From JARRNJ01 sp037385045 (GTDB lineage: Bacteria > Pseudomonadota > Gammaproteobacteria > JASBUN01), in contig JARRNJ010000004.1 of NCBI GenBank assembly GCA_037385045.1, positions 19,052 to 83,051 of the forward strand: a stretch of DNA of 64,000 nt. The letters run 5' to 3'. The notes under the pieces are model-generated. The model did no database searches. It saw nothing but the letters and a program-made list of their open reading frames with translations, and had not been told where the DNA came from. A program made the position numbers and the translations under genes. Within the stretch, counting starts at the first letter, position 1; the number at the start of each line of letters is the position of its first letter. Below are positions 34,626-43,501 of this stretch, piece by piece.

Positions 34626-36713
34626 ATGAGCGACAACGAGCCTACCGCACCCCGCAAAATCCTGGTCACGAGCGCCCTGCCCTACGCCAACGGCAGCATT
34701 CATCTCGGCCACCTGGTGGAGTACGTGCAGACCGACATCTGGGTGCGCTTCCAGAAAATGCGCGGCCACGAATGCTATTACGTCTGCGCCGACGACACCC
34801 ACGGCACCCCTGTCATGCTGCGGGCGCAGCAGGAAGGCATCACCCCCGAGCAGCTGATCGAGCGCATGCATGCCGAGCACGCAGCCGATTTCGATGCCTT
34901 CCATGTGGACTTCGACAACTACTACTCCACCAATTCGCCGGAAAACCGCGAACTCGCTCAGGACATCTACCGGCGCCTGCGCGACGCCGGGCTGATCGAC
35001 ACGCGGGTGATCGAGCAGTTCTATGATCCGGAACGCGAGATGTTCCTGCCCGACCGCTTCATCAAGGGCGAATGCCCCAAGTGCCACGCCCAGGGCCAGT
35101 ACGGCGACGGCTGCGAGGTGTGCGGCACCACCTACGCGCCCACCGAGCTGCTCAACCCCTATTCGGCAATATCGGGCGCCACGCCGGTGAAGCGCGAATC
35201 GGAGCACCATTTCTTCAAGCTGGGCCAGTGCGAGCCGTTCCTGCGCCGCTGGATGCAGGGCGAGGACGGCAACGGCCAGGCGCCGCTGCAGCCGGAGGCC
35301 GCCAACAAGCTGGAAGAATGGTTCGAGGCCGGGCTGCGCGACTGGGACATTTCCCGCGACGCGCCCTACTTCGGCTTCGAAATCCCCGACGCCCCGGGCA
35401 AGTTCCTTTATGTGTGGCTGGATGCGCCCATCGGCTACATGGCCAGTTTCAAGAACCTGGCCGAGAGCCGCGGGCTTGATTTCGACGCCTGGTGGAGCCG
35501 CGACAGCGGCACCGAGCTCTACCATTTCATCGGCAAGGACATCCTCTACTTCCACGCCCTGTTCTGGCCGGCGACGCTGCACTACGCAAATTACCGCACC
35601 CCCGACAAGGTGTTCGTCCACGGTTTTCTCACCGTCAACGGCCAGAAGATGTCCAAGTCGCGGGGCACCTTCATCACCGCCCGAACCTACGCCGAATTTC
35701 TCGATCCCGAATATCTGCGCTACTACTTCGCCGCCAAGCTCAATGAGCGGGTGGAGGATATCGACCTGAATCTGGACGACTACGTGGCCCGGGTGAACAG
35801 CAACCTGGTGGGCAAGTACGTCAACATCGCCTCGCGTTCGGCCGGTTTTGTCACCAAGCGCTTCGGCGGCCGGCTGTGCACCGCGCTTCCGGATCAAGAC
35901 CTGATCCTGATCAATAAATTGCAGAATGCAGCGGCTACAATTGCACGACTGTACGAAGGCAGGCAGTACAGCGAGGCGGTGCGGGTGATCATGGCCCTGG
36001 CGGATGAAGCCAACGAGCACATCAACGAGACGCGGCCCTGGGAACTGGCGAAGGACGACAGCCAGCAGCAGCGGCTGCACGAACTCTGCACCACCCACCT
36101 GAACCTGTTCCGGCTGCTGACGCTGTACCTGAAGCCGATCCTGCCCAAGCTGGCCGCAAAGGTTGAGAGTTTTCTCAACGTTGCGCCGCTGCAGTGGGCC
36201 GACGCGGGCCACATATTGCTCGACCACGGCATCAGCCCCTACCAGCATCTGGCCAAGCGCATCGAGCCGGACCGAGTCGCGGCCATGCTCGAGCGCAACC
36301 GCGCCCGGCAGGAAGCGCCCCGGACCGAGGAGCCCTCGCCCGCGCGCCACGGCGAAGCCCAGCAAAGCGAGCATCCGGCCATTGCCGAGACCATCGCCTT
36401 CGACGACTTCGCCAAGGTGGACCTGCGCGTGGCGCGCATTGTCAAAGCCGAGCAGGTGGAAGGCGCCGACAAGCTGCTGAAGCTCTCCCTGGACCTGGGC
36501 GGCGAGCGGCGCACGGTGTTCGCCGGCATAAAATCGGCCTACCGGCCGGAACAACTGCAGGGGCGGCTTACGGTGATGGTCGCCAACCTGGCGCCGCGCA
36601 AGATGCGCTTCGGGGTCTCCGAGGGCATGGTGCTGGCCGCCGGGCCCGGCGGCTCGGAGATCTGGCTGCTGGCGCCCGATGCCGGCGCGCAGCCGGGGAT
36701 GAAGGTGAAATAA
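34626..36713 (+). CDS. metG: Methionine--tRNA ligase
   Basis: This 695-residue class I synthetase charges tRNA-Met. The HIGH-type signature is SALPYANGSIHLGHLVEYVQTDIW. The zinc knuckle CPKCHAQGQYGDGCEVCG is at about residues 145-162. The KMSKS signature is MSKSRGTFI at about 342-350. The C-terminal tRNA-binding (EMAP-II-like) domain begins near residue 590 with IAFDDFAKVDLRVARIVKAEQVEGADKLLKL and ends with MKVK, as in full-length dimeric MetRS. No defects are seen. It precedes the rnf operon by 160 bases. Confidence 0.97.
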   Translation: MSDNEPTAPRKILVTSALPYANGSIHLGHLVEYVQTDIWVRFQKMRGHECYYVCADDTHGTPVMLRAQQEGITPEQLIERMHAEHAADFDAFHVDFDNYYSTNSPENRELAQDIYRRLRDAGLIDTRVIEQFYDPEREMFLPDRFIKGECPKCHAQGQYGDGCEVCGTTYAPTELLNPYSAISGATPVKRESEHHFFKLGQCEPFLRRWMQGEDGNGQAPLQPEAANKLEEWFEAGLRDWDISRDAPYFGFEIPDAPGKFLYVWLDAPIGYMASFKNLAESRGLDFDAWWSRDSGTELYHFIGKDILYFHALFWPATLHYANYRTPDKVFVHGFLTVNGQKMSKSRGTFITARTYAEFLDPEYLRYYFAAKLNERVEDIDLNLDDYVARVNSNLVGKYVNIASRSAGFVTKRFGGRLCTALPDQDLILINKLQNAAATIARLYEGRQYSEAVRVIMALADEANEHINETRPWELAKDDSQQQRLHELCTTHLNLFRLLTLYLKPILPKLAAKVESFLNVAPLQWADAGHILLDHGISPYQHLAKRIEPDRVAAMLERNRARQEAPRTEEPSPARHGEAQQSEHPAIAETIAFDDFAKVDLRVARIVKAEQVEGADKLLKLSLDLGGERRTVFAGIKSAYRPEQLQGRLTVMVANLAPRKMRFGVSEGMVLAAGPGGSEIWLLAPDAGAQPGMKVK

Positions 36714-36873
36714 GGCCGGCGGCGAGGCCCGCGTTCCGGGCGCTGCGCCCCGGTAAACCCTACGGACGTTGTGTTGTATGATGGTAGCGACAAGCCTAGT
36801 ATCACGCCGCTTGAGCGCCGGGGCCGTCCGCCAGTGCCCGTCGCCCACGGCCCATGCCGCACGAAACTGACGC

Positions 36874-37455
36874 ATGACCGAATACGCCCTCATTCTCGTC
36901 AGCACCGTTCTGGTCAACAACTTCGTCCTGGTGAAGTTCCTCGGGCTGTGCCCGTTCATGGGGGTTTCACGCAAGCTGGAAACGGCCATGGGCATGTCCC
37001 TGGCGACGACGTTTGTGCTGACCCTGTCGTCGATCTGCAGCTATCTGGCCAACGAGTACCTGCTCCTGCCCCTGGGCCTGGAGTACCTGCAGACCATCAC
37101 CTTCATCCTGGTCATTGCGGTGGTGGTGCAGTTCACCGAGATGGTCGTGCACAAGACCAGCCCGATGCTCTACCAGGTGCTGGGCATCTTCCTGCCGCTG
37201 ATCACCACCAACTGCGCGGTGCTCGGCGTGGCGCTGCTCAACACGCAAAAACAGCATGGATTTCTCGAATCGGCCATCTACGGCTTCGGTGCCGCGCTCG
37301 GGTTCTCGCTGGTGCTGGTGCTGTTCGCGGCGGTGCGCGAACGCGTGGCCGCGGCCGATGTGCCGGAAGTGTTTCGCGGCAACGCCATCGCGCTGATCAC
37401 CGCCGGGCTGATGTCGTTGGCGTTCATGGGCTTTTCCGGTCTGGTCAAGGGTTGA
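36874..37455 (+). CDS. rnfA: Electron transport complex subunit RnfA/RsxA
   Basis: This 193-residue inner-membrane subunit of the Rnf/Rsx complex has six predicted membrane helices. It begins MTEYALILVSTVLVNNFVLVKFLGLCPFMGVS and contains ITTNCAVLGVALLN, with the conserved Cys that binds the membrane-embedded Fe-S cluster together with RnfE. Rnf couples ferredoxin:NAD+ electron transfer to ion movement, or in RsxC-type systems keeps SoxR reduced. It is the first gene of the six-gene rnfABCDGE run. Confidence 0.97.
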   Translation: MTEYALILVSTVLVNNFVLVKFLGLCPFMGVSRKLETAMGMSLATTFVLTLSSICSYLANEYLLLPLGLEYLQTITFILVIAVVVQFTEMVVHKTSPMLYQVLGIFLPLITTNCAVLGVALLNTQKQHGFLESAIYGFGAALGFSLVLVLFAAVRERVAAADVPEVFRGNAIALITAGLMSLAFMGFSGLVKG

Positions 37456-37583
37456 AGCGGACCGCGCTCGTACAGAGATATTCCGGGAAGGGGATCCGCC
37501 GGGCAACCCACAGCCGGCGTCAGTCCAGGGCGTCTGATGCACCGTCGGGCCGCACGCCCCCGACGATGACCTGAGACTTGTGA

Positions 37584-38156
37584 ATGGTTACCGCAATTCT
37601 TGCAATCGGCATCATGGCAGCCTTGTTCGGGCTGTTGCTGGGGTATGCCTCGGTGCGCTTCAAGGTGGAAGGCGACCCGGTGGTGGACCGGATCGACGCC
37701 CTGCTGCCCCAGACCCAGTGCGGACAGTGCGGCTACCCGGGCTGCCGGCCCTATGCCGAGGCCATCGCCCGCGGCGAGGTGGACATCAACCGCTGCGCGC
37801 CGGGCGGGGAAAACACAGTTGTGGCGCTGGCCGATCTGCTGGGCCGCGACCCCACGCCGCTGGAGGTCGAGGAACAGGGCCCGATGGTGGCGGTGATTGA
37901 CGAAAAGCTGTGCATCGGCTGCACCCTGTGCATCCAGGCCTGCCCCGTGGATGCGATTCTCGGCGCCGCAAAGCACATGCATACGGTAATCGAAGATGAA
38001 TGCACCGGCTGCAAGCTGTGCCTCACGCCGTGTCCGGTGGAGTGCATCCACATGGAGCCGATCCATGAAGACATCAGCACCTGGAAGTGGCCATTCCCGG
38101 GCAGCCCGAACCCGCGGCAGCCCCAGGTTATTGCTGCCGAAGCGAACGTGAGCTGA
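37584..38156 (+). CDS. rnfB: Electron transport complex subunit RnfB/RsxB
   Basis: This 190-residue ferredoxin-like subunit has an N-terminal membrane anchor (residues 1-24). The first cluster motif CGQCGYPGCRPYAEAI is followed by two 4Fe-4S ferredoxin motifs, CIGCTLCIQACPVD and CTGCKLCLTPCPVE. RnfB is the entry point for electrons from soluble ferredoxin. It is 128 bases after rnfA, a longer gap than between the other rnf genes. All cluster cysteines are intact. Confidence 0.96.
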   Translation: MVTAILAIGIMAALFGLLLGYASVRFKVEGDPVVDRIDALLPQTQCGQCGYPGCRPYAEAIARGEVDINRCAPGGENTVVALADLLGRDPTPLEVEEQGPMVAVIDEKLCIGCTLCIQACPVDAILGAAKHMHTVIEDECTGCKLCLTPCPVECIHMEPIHEDISTWKWPFPGSPNPRQPQVIAAEANVS

Positions 38157-38208
38157 CCGCACTGCCGCCAGCCGACGCCCGACGAGAACATAGAATCCGA
38201 ACCAGACT

Positions 38209-39873
38209 ATGACAGCCAATGCAGTGACACTCCGGCGCTTTCATGGCGGGCTGCACCTGCCACCCAACAAGCAGCAGTCGACACGGCTGCCGATTGCCCA
38301 GGCGCCGGTGCCGAAACGGCTGATCCTGCCGCTGCAGCAACACATCGGTGAGCCGGCGGAAGTGTTGGTGGGCGTCGGCGACCGGGTGCGCAAAGGCCAG
38401 GTCATCGCCCGCGCCAGCGGCTACGTCAGCGTCCCGATACATGCTTCCAGTTCCGGCACAGTGACCGGGATCGGCGACCATCCGGTTCCCCATCCGTCCG
38501 GCCTGAGTGCATCCTGCGTCATCGTCGACACCGACGGCGAGGACGAATGGGTGGAGCTGCCGGAACCGACGCCGGACTACACGGCGCTTGATCCCAGCGC
38601 CCTGCGCAACCGCGTCCGCGAAGCCGGGATCGTCGGCCTGGGCGGCGCGGGCTTCCCGTCGTTCATCAAACTCAACCCGGGAACTGGGAAGGCGGTCGAC
38701 ACGCTGATCCTTAACGGCGCCGAGTGCGAGCCGTACATCACCTGCGACGACATGTTGATGCGCGAGCGCCCCGAACAGGTCATCCGGGGCGCCCAGATCA
38801 TGCGCCATGCCCTGCATGCCGGCCGCTGCCTGATCGGCATCGAGGACAACAAGCCCGAAGCGTGCGCGGCGCTGCGCCAGGCGCTGAAGGACATGGACGA
38901 ACCGATGATCGATGTCGTGGTCGTTCCGACCATCTATCCCACCGGCGGCGAGAAACAGCTCATCCGCATTCTCACCGGCAAGGAAGTGCCCAGCAACGGC
39001 CTGCCCCTGGACATCGGCGTGGTCTGCCACAACGTGGCGACGGCGGCGGCGGTGTACGCGGCCTTGCACGAGGCCAGGCCGCTGATCTCGCGCATCGTTA
39101 CCGTCACCGGAGGCGGAGTGGGTGAGCCGCGCAACCTGGAGGTGCGCGTCGGCACCCCGGTGCGCGACCTGATCGAATACTGCGGCGGATACAGCGACGT
39201 GAAACGCCTGGTCCTGGGCGGTCCGATGATGGGTTTCACGCTGCTGAGCGACGAAATACCGATCACCAAGACGGGCAACTGCGTCCTCGCCGCCACCGCC
39301 CAGGAATCGCCCGAACCGCCGCCGCCCATGCCCTGCATCCGCTGCGGCTCCTGCGCCGAGGTGTGCCCGGCGCGGCTGCTGCCCCAGCAGCTGTACTGGC
39401 ACAGCCGCTCCAAAGAATTCGACAAGGTTCAGGACTACCACCTGTTCGACTGCATCGAATGCGGATGCTGCGCCTACGTCTGCCCCAGCCATATCCCGCT
39501 GGTGCAGTACTACCGCTTTGCCAAGACCGAAATCTGGGCGCAGGAGCGCGAGAAGCGCAAGGCCGAGCAGGCGCGCCGCCGCCACGAGTTCCACACCGCA
39601 CGCCTGGATCGCGAAAAGGCCGAACGCGAAGCGCGCATGCGCAAGAAGAAAGCGGCGCTGAACAAGGGTGACGGAGCCGATGACAGCAAAAAAGCGGCCA
39701 TCGACGCGGCGATGAAACGCGTGCGCGAAAAACAGGGAAACGGCGACGCCGAGCCGCGCAACACCGACAACCTCACCGAAGACCAGCGGCGCAAGATCGC
39801 CGAGGTGGACGAGCGCCGCCGGCGGGCGGCGCAGGCCGGCGAAACCGCGCCGGTGGACAACGACAACAGCTAA
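38209..39873 (+). CDS. rnfC: Electron transport complex subunit RnfC/RsxC
   Basis: This 554-residue membrane-associated subunit carries NADH/FMN and two 4Fe-4S clusters. The N-terminus FHGGLHLPPNKQQSTRLPI is typical. The FMN/NADH region is GLGGAGFPSFIKLNPG and LILNGAECEPYITCDDMLM. The cluster motifs are CIRCGSCAEVCPARLLP and CIECGCCAYVCPSHIPLVQYYR. A charged Ala/Lys/Arg coiled tail of about 100 residues follows, of moderate length for gammaproteobacterial RnfC. It lies 52 bases after rnfB. Confidence 0.96.
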   Translation: MTANAVTLRRFHGGLHLPPNKQQSTRLPIAQAPVPKRLILPLQQHIGEPAEVLVGVGDRVRKGQVIARASGYVSVPIHASSSGTVTGIGDHPVPHPSGLSASCVIVDTDGEDEWVELPEPTPDYTALDPSALRNRVREAGIVGLGGAGFPSFIKLNPGTGKAVDTLILNGAECEPYITCDDMLMRERPEQVIRGAQIMRHALHAGRCLIGIEDNKPEACAALRQALKDMDEPMIDVVVVPTIYPTGGEKQLIRILTGKEVPSNGLPLDIGVVCHNVATAAAVYAALHEARPLISRIVTVTGGGVGEPRNLEVRVGTPVRDLIEYCGGYSDVKRLVLGGPMMGFTLLSDEIPITKTGNCVLAATAQESPEPPPPMPCIRCGSCAEVCPARLLPQQLYWHSRSKEFDKVQDYHLFDCIECGCCAYVCPSHIPLVQYYRFAKTEIWAQEREKRKAEQARRRHEFHTARLDREKAEREARMRKKKAALNKGDGADDSKKAAIDAAMKRVREKQGNGDAEPRNTDNLTEDQRRKIAEVDERRRRAAQAGETAPVDNDNS

Positions 39874-39916
39874 CCGGCATATTGCACTAACGGCCACCGA
39901 CAACAAGAACCAGCGC

Positions 39917-40945
39917 ATGCGTTTTTCCAGTTCCAGCTCACCCTATGTAGCGACCTCCAACAACGTGCCGTTGATCATGCGCCGGGTGCTGTATGCGCTC
40001 ATCCCGGGCATTGCCGCCTGCGTGGCCTTCTTCGGCTGGGGGGTGCTGGTCAACATCGCCGTCGCCTCGGTGACCGCAGTGGTCGCCGAAGCGGTCATGC
40101 TGCTGGCCCGCAAGCGCCCCGTGACCGCCTATCTCACAGACGGCAGCGCCTTGGTGACGGGCGTGCTGCTGGCGGTGTCCCTGCCGCCACTGGCGCCCTG
40201 GTGGCTGACGTTCGTGATCACCGCGTTCGCCATCGTGGTGGCCAAACAGCTCTACGGCGGCATCGGCTACAACCCGTTCAACCCGGCCATGATCGGCTAC
40301 GTGGTGGCGTTGATCTCGTTTCCCAAACAGATGACCCAGTGGTTGTTCCCGCAACTCGGCCACCATATCAGCCTGTCGCAGACGCTGGGCATCCAGTTCA
40401 CCGGGCACGTGCCCTCGGCGCTCAACCTGGACGCGCTGACCATGGCCACGCCCCTGGACACGCTCAAGACCCAGCTGCACATGAGCCGCACACTGGCGGA
40501 AATCCAGGCCGGGCCGGTATTCGGCAACCTCGGCGGCGTCGGCTGGGAATGGATCGCAGCCGGCTTCCTGCTGGGCGGCTTGTGGCTGCTGTACAAGGGC
40601 GTGATCCGCTGGCACATACCGGCGGCCATGCTCGGCGGACTGTTCGTCATGGCCATGATCTTCTATGGCGTTGACTCCGACAAATACGTCTCGCCGCTGT
40701 TTCACCTGTTCAGCGGCGGCGCCATGCTGGGCGCTTTTTTCATCGCCACCGACCCCATCACCGCCAGCACCAGCGACCGGGGCCGCCTCATCTACGGCGC
40801 CGGCATCGGGGTGTTGACCTACATTATCCGCACCTGGGGCGGTTATCCTGACGGTGTGGCGTTTTCGGTGCTGCTCATGAACATGGCGGCGCCCACCATC
40901 GACTACTACACACAGCCGAAAGTATTCGGCCAACACGACGAATAG
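39917..40945 (+). CDS. rnfD: Electron transport complex subunit RnfD/RsxD
   Basis: This 342-residue polytopic subunit has about nine membrane helices and a covalently attached FMN. The flavinylation site is expected at the Thr of TMATPLDTLK (about residues 175-184). Other family segments are YGGIGYNPFNPAMIGYVVALISFP and GGAMLGAFFIATDPITASTSDRGRLIYGAG. It would be part of the ion-translocating core. It is 43 bases after rnfC and 10 bases before rnfG. Confidence 0.96.
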   Translation: MRFSSSSSPYVATSNNVPLIMRRVLYALIPGIAACVAFFGWGVLVNIAVASVTAVVAEAVMLLARKRPVTAYLTDGSALVTGVLLAVSLPPLAPWWLTFVITAFAIVVAKQLYGGIGYNPFNPAMIGYVVALISFPKQMTQWLFPQLGHHISLSQTLGIQFTGHVPSALNLDALTMATPLDTLKTQLHMSRTLAEIQAGPVFGNLGGVGWEWIAAGFLLGGLWLLYKGVIRWHIPAAMLGGLFVMAMIFYGVDSDKYVSPLFHLFSGGAMLGAFFIATDPITASTSDRGRLIYGAGIGVLTYIIRTWGGYPDGVAFSVLLMNMAAPTIDYYTQPKVFGQHDE

Positions 40946-40955
40946 GCCCGACGCG

Positions 40956-41633
40956 ATGCGCAATGTGATCGGTGCAACCATCCTGCTGGCGCTGTTCGCG
41001 CTCATCGGCACCGCGCTGGTGGCGTTCACTTTCGACAGTACCAAGGCGCGCATCGCCCAGAACGAGCGCGACGCCATTCTGCACAGCATTCATTCCATTA
41101 TCCCCACCAGCAAATACGACAACGATATTTTCACGGACACCATCGACGCGCCCCCGTCACCGCTGCTGGGAAGCAGCAAGCCGACCACCATCTACCGGGC
41201 CCGCAAGGACGGCCGTCCGGTGGCGGTCGCATTCCCTACCACGGCGCCGGACGGCTACAACGGCGCCATCAAGCTGCTGGTGGGTATCTACTACGACGGT
41301 ACGCTGGCCGGTGTGCGCGTGATCAGCGAGAACGAAACCCCTGGCCTCGGCGACCAGATCGAACTCGACCGAACCCACTGGATACTCGCCTTCACCGGCA
41401 GGTCGTTGCACAATCCCGACAGCAAGGGCTGGGCGGTGAAGAAGGACGGGGGCGTGTTCGACCAGTTCACCGGCGCCACCATCACCCCGCGCGCGGTGGT
41501 TAAAGCGGTACACAAGGCTCTGATATACTTTCACGAACACCGCGACAAACTGTTCCCCAAAGCGGCGAAGAAGGCGAAGGAGAGGGAACAGGAAACCCAC
41601 GAGCCGGCGGCAAAACCGGCGGACGCGCACTGA
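40956..41633 (+). CDS. rnfG: Electron transport complex subunit RnfG/RsxG
   Basis: This 225-residue subunit has an N-terminal membrane helix (residues 4-24) and an FMN-binding periplasmic domain. The covalent FMN site is the Thr in FTGATITPRAVVKAVH (SGAT-type motif). The upstream segment RVISENETPGLGDQIE is conserved. A Lys/Glu-rich tail extends past the domain. It sits between rnfD and rnfE with short gaps. The ApbE flavin transferase needed for both FMN sites is not in the window. Confidence 0.95.
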   Translation: MRNVIGATILLALFALIGTALVAFTFDSTKARIAQNERDAILHSIHSIIPTSKYDNDIFTDTIDAPPSPLLGSSKPTTIYRARKDGRPVAVAFPTTAPDGYNGAIKLLVGIYYDGTLAGVRVISENETPGLGDQIELDRTHWILAFTGRSLHNPDSKGWAVKKDGGVFDQFTGATITPRAVVKAVHKALIYFHEHRDKLFPKAAKKAKEREQETHEPAAKPADAH

Positions 41634-41648
41634 CGAGAGCGGCCAGGC

Positions 41649-42347
41649 ATGAATCAGACGGGCATGGGCAAAATCGCCCTCGACGGCTTCTGGTACAACA
41701 ACCCGGTGCTGGTGCAGCTCCTGGGTCTGTGCCCGCTGCTGGCAGTCACCACCAGCACCGTCAACGGTCTCGGGATGGGCCTGGCGACGACGGTGGTGCT
41801 GATTCTTTCCAACGTCACGGTGTCGCTGGTACGCAACGTGGTGCGCAGCGAGATCCGCATCGCCGTGTTCGTGCTGATTATCGCTTCGTTTGTCACCGCC
41901 GTGCAGCTGGCCATGAATGCGTACTTTCACGGCCTCTACAAAGTACTCGGCATCTTCATCCCGCTGATCGTCACCAATTGCAACATCATCGGCCGCGCCG
42001 AGGCATTCGCCTCCAAGAACAACGTGTCGCGTTCATTCATGGACGGACTCACCATGGGGCTGGGTTTCACCGCCGTACTGACGGTTCTCGGGGCGATGCG
42101 CGAGGTGGTGGGCTCGGGGACCGTGTTTGCCAAAGCCTACCTCATGTTCGGGGAAGGCGCGCGCGACATGACCATCACCGTGATCCATCACTACGGCGGA
42201 TTTCTGCTGGCGATCCTGCCGCCCGGCGCATTCCTTGGCCTGGGCCTGCTGATCGCCATCAAGAACGCATTGGACCGGCGTGCGGCGCGCCGCGCCGCGC
42301 AACGTACCCAAGTCGCCGCGCCCGCGGTGCCAGAGGCCAGTACCTGA
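41649..42347 (+). CDS. rnfE: Electron transport complex subunit RnfE/RsxE
   Basis: This 232-residue inner-membrane subunit is homologous to RnfA. It has six helices and the motif WYNNPVLVQLLGLCPLLAVTTS. LIVTNCNIIGRAEAFASKNNVSRSFMDGLTMGLGFT contains the second conserved Cys, which shares the membrane Fe-S cluster with RnfA. It closes the rnf operon; nth follows after 81 bases, the standard gammaproteobacterial order. Confidence 0.96.
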   Translation: MNQTGMGKIALDGFWYNNPVLVQLLGLCPLLAVTTSTVNGLGMGLATTVVLILSNVTVSLVRNVVRSEIRIAVFVLIIASFVTAVQLAMNAYFHGLYKVLGIFIPLIVTNCNIIGRAEAFASKNNVSRSFMDGLTMGLGFTAVLTVLGAMREVVGSGTVFAKAYLMFGEGARDMTITVIHHYGGFLLAILPPGAFLGLGLLIAIKNALDRRAARRAAQRTQVAAPAVPEAST

Positions 42348-42428
42348 CGCCACCGCGCCGACGGCGGACCCGGCACGCACAAACCGGCGCCCGCATGCCC
42401 GTCGGCGCCGGGGGGGCGATCCCGCCAC

Positions 42429-43064
42429 ATGAACAACAAGAAACGCCACGAGATCTTCGCCCGCCTGAAGGCGCACAATCCCAACCCCACCACCGAGTTG
42501 CACTATGGCAATCCGTTTCAGCTACTGGTGGCCGTCACCCTGTCCGCGCAAGCTACCGACGTAGGCGTCAACAAGGCCACGAAACAGCTGTTTCAGGTGG
42601 TCAAGACACCCCAGCAGATGCTCGAACTGGGCGAGGAAGCCTTGAAGCGGCACATCAGGACCATCGGTCTGTTCAACACCAAGGCGAAGAACGTCATCAA
42701 GGCGTGCGAAATCCTGGTGCGCGACCACGGCGGCAAGGTGCCGCAGGAACGCGCCGAGCTGGAGGCGCTGCCCGGTGTCGGCCGCAAGACCGCCAACGTA
42801 ATCCTCAACACCGCCTTCGGACAACCCACCATCGCCGTCGACACGCACATCTTCCGGGTCGCCAACCGGACCGGACTGGCCCCGGGAAAGACCCCACTGG
42901 CGGTGGAGCACAAGCTGCTGAAGGTCGTGCCAAAGGAGTTCCTGCACGACGCCCACCACTGGCTGATTCTCCACGGCCGCTACACCTGCGTTGCCCGCAA
43001 GCCACGCTGCGGCTCCTGCGTCATCGAGGACTTGTGCGAATACAGGCACAAGACCGAAGACTGA
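42429..43064 (+). CDS. nth: Endonuclease III
   Basis: This 211-residue bifunctional DNA glycosylase/AP lyase removes oxidised pyrimidines. The HhH motif LPGVGRKTANVILNTAFG carries the catalytic Lys, and VDTHIFRVANR carries the catalytic Asp. The C-terminal 4Fe-4S loop CVARKPRCGSCVIEDLC matches Cx6Cx2Cx5C exactly. It is the last gene of the metG-rnf-nth stretch. A GC-rich hairpin follows its stop. Confidence 0.97.
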   Translation: MNNKKRHEIFARLKAHNPNPTTELHYGNPFQLLVAVTLSAQATDVGVNKATKQLFQVVKTPQQMLELGEEALKRHIRTIGLFNTKAKNVIKACEILVRDHGGKVPQERAELEALPGVGRKTANVILNTAFGQPTIAVDTHIFRVANRTGLAPGKTPLAVEHKLLKVVPKEFLHDAHHWLILHGRYTCVARKPRCGSCVIEDLCEYRHKTED

Positions 43065-43074
43065 TCGACCACCT

Positions 43075-43090
43075 CCGGGCGGGCGCCCGG
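43075..43090 (+). terminator. Short hairpin after nth
   Basis: CCGGGC-GGGC-GCCCGG lies 10 bases after the nth stop and before the copper-RiPP operon. There is no T-run, so termination is only suggested. Confidence 0.4.
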
Positions 43091-43233
43091 CAACTATGGA
43101 ACCTTTGTGCTATGGTGCAGTCGCATAGGAGACGGGCGGCGCTATGGCAGCGCACGCCTGCGGAGCGGGGTCGACGCATTCGCGCGTCACCGAACTACTG
43201 ACAATTTTCATGGAAATGGAAAGGAGCCGTCCC

Positions 43234-43488
43234 ATGCCGAGCAAGAACCTGAAGATTTCCCTCACCGCCGCTGCCGGTGCCGCTCTGGCAGCCTCGCTGG
43301 CGGCGGCCCCCGTCGCCGGAGCCGCGGAGAACCCTTTTGCGATCACACCTGTGACCCACCAGGTAAACACCATCGCCGCCCACGAGGGCAACTGCAGCGG
43401 CAAGCAGTCCTCGAGCAGCGACTCCGGCAAGACGCAGGGTTCCAAAGGCAAGACCTCCACCGAGGGCCAATGCGGCGCCAGTATGTAA
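43234..43488 (+). CDS. hvfA: HvfA-family RiPP precursor (copper-binding, bufferin-like)
   Basis: This is an 84-residue precursor. A signal peptide (residues 1-30, ending VAGA) is followed by AENPFAITPV, typical of HvfA-type precursors, and a core with two EGxC motifs: EGNC at 51-54 and EGQC at 77-80. A Ser/Lys/Gly spacer separates them. Known HvfA/bufferin precursors carry repeated EGKC(G) motifs whose Cys are modified by an MNIO enzyme to bind copper. This copy is reduced to two non-canonical motifs. I chose the ATG at 43234 because AAAGGAG lies about 8 bases upstream and the signal peptide starts there. The modifying genes follow immediately. Confidence 0.85.
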   Translation: MPSKNLKISLTAAAGAALAASLAAAPVAGAAENPFAITPVTHQVNTIAAHEGNCSGKQSSSSDSGKTQGSKGKTSTEGQCGASM

Positions 43489-43501
43489 CCTCGATCGCGC
43501 C

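Noticed and set aside
36736..36753. GC-rich hairpin after metG
   Set aside because: It has one bulge and no T-run, so I do not list it as a terminator.
34620..36995. 791-codon minus-strand frame opposite metG
   Set aside because: It mirrors the complete metG gene, so it is a shadow frame caused by codon-position GC bias.
38128..39918. 596-codon minus-strand frame opposite rnfC
   Set aside because: It is antisense to an intact rnfC with all cluster cysteines and has no recognisable family.
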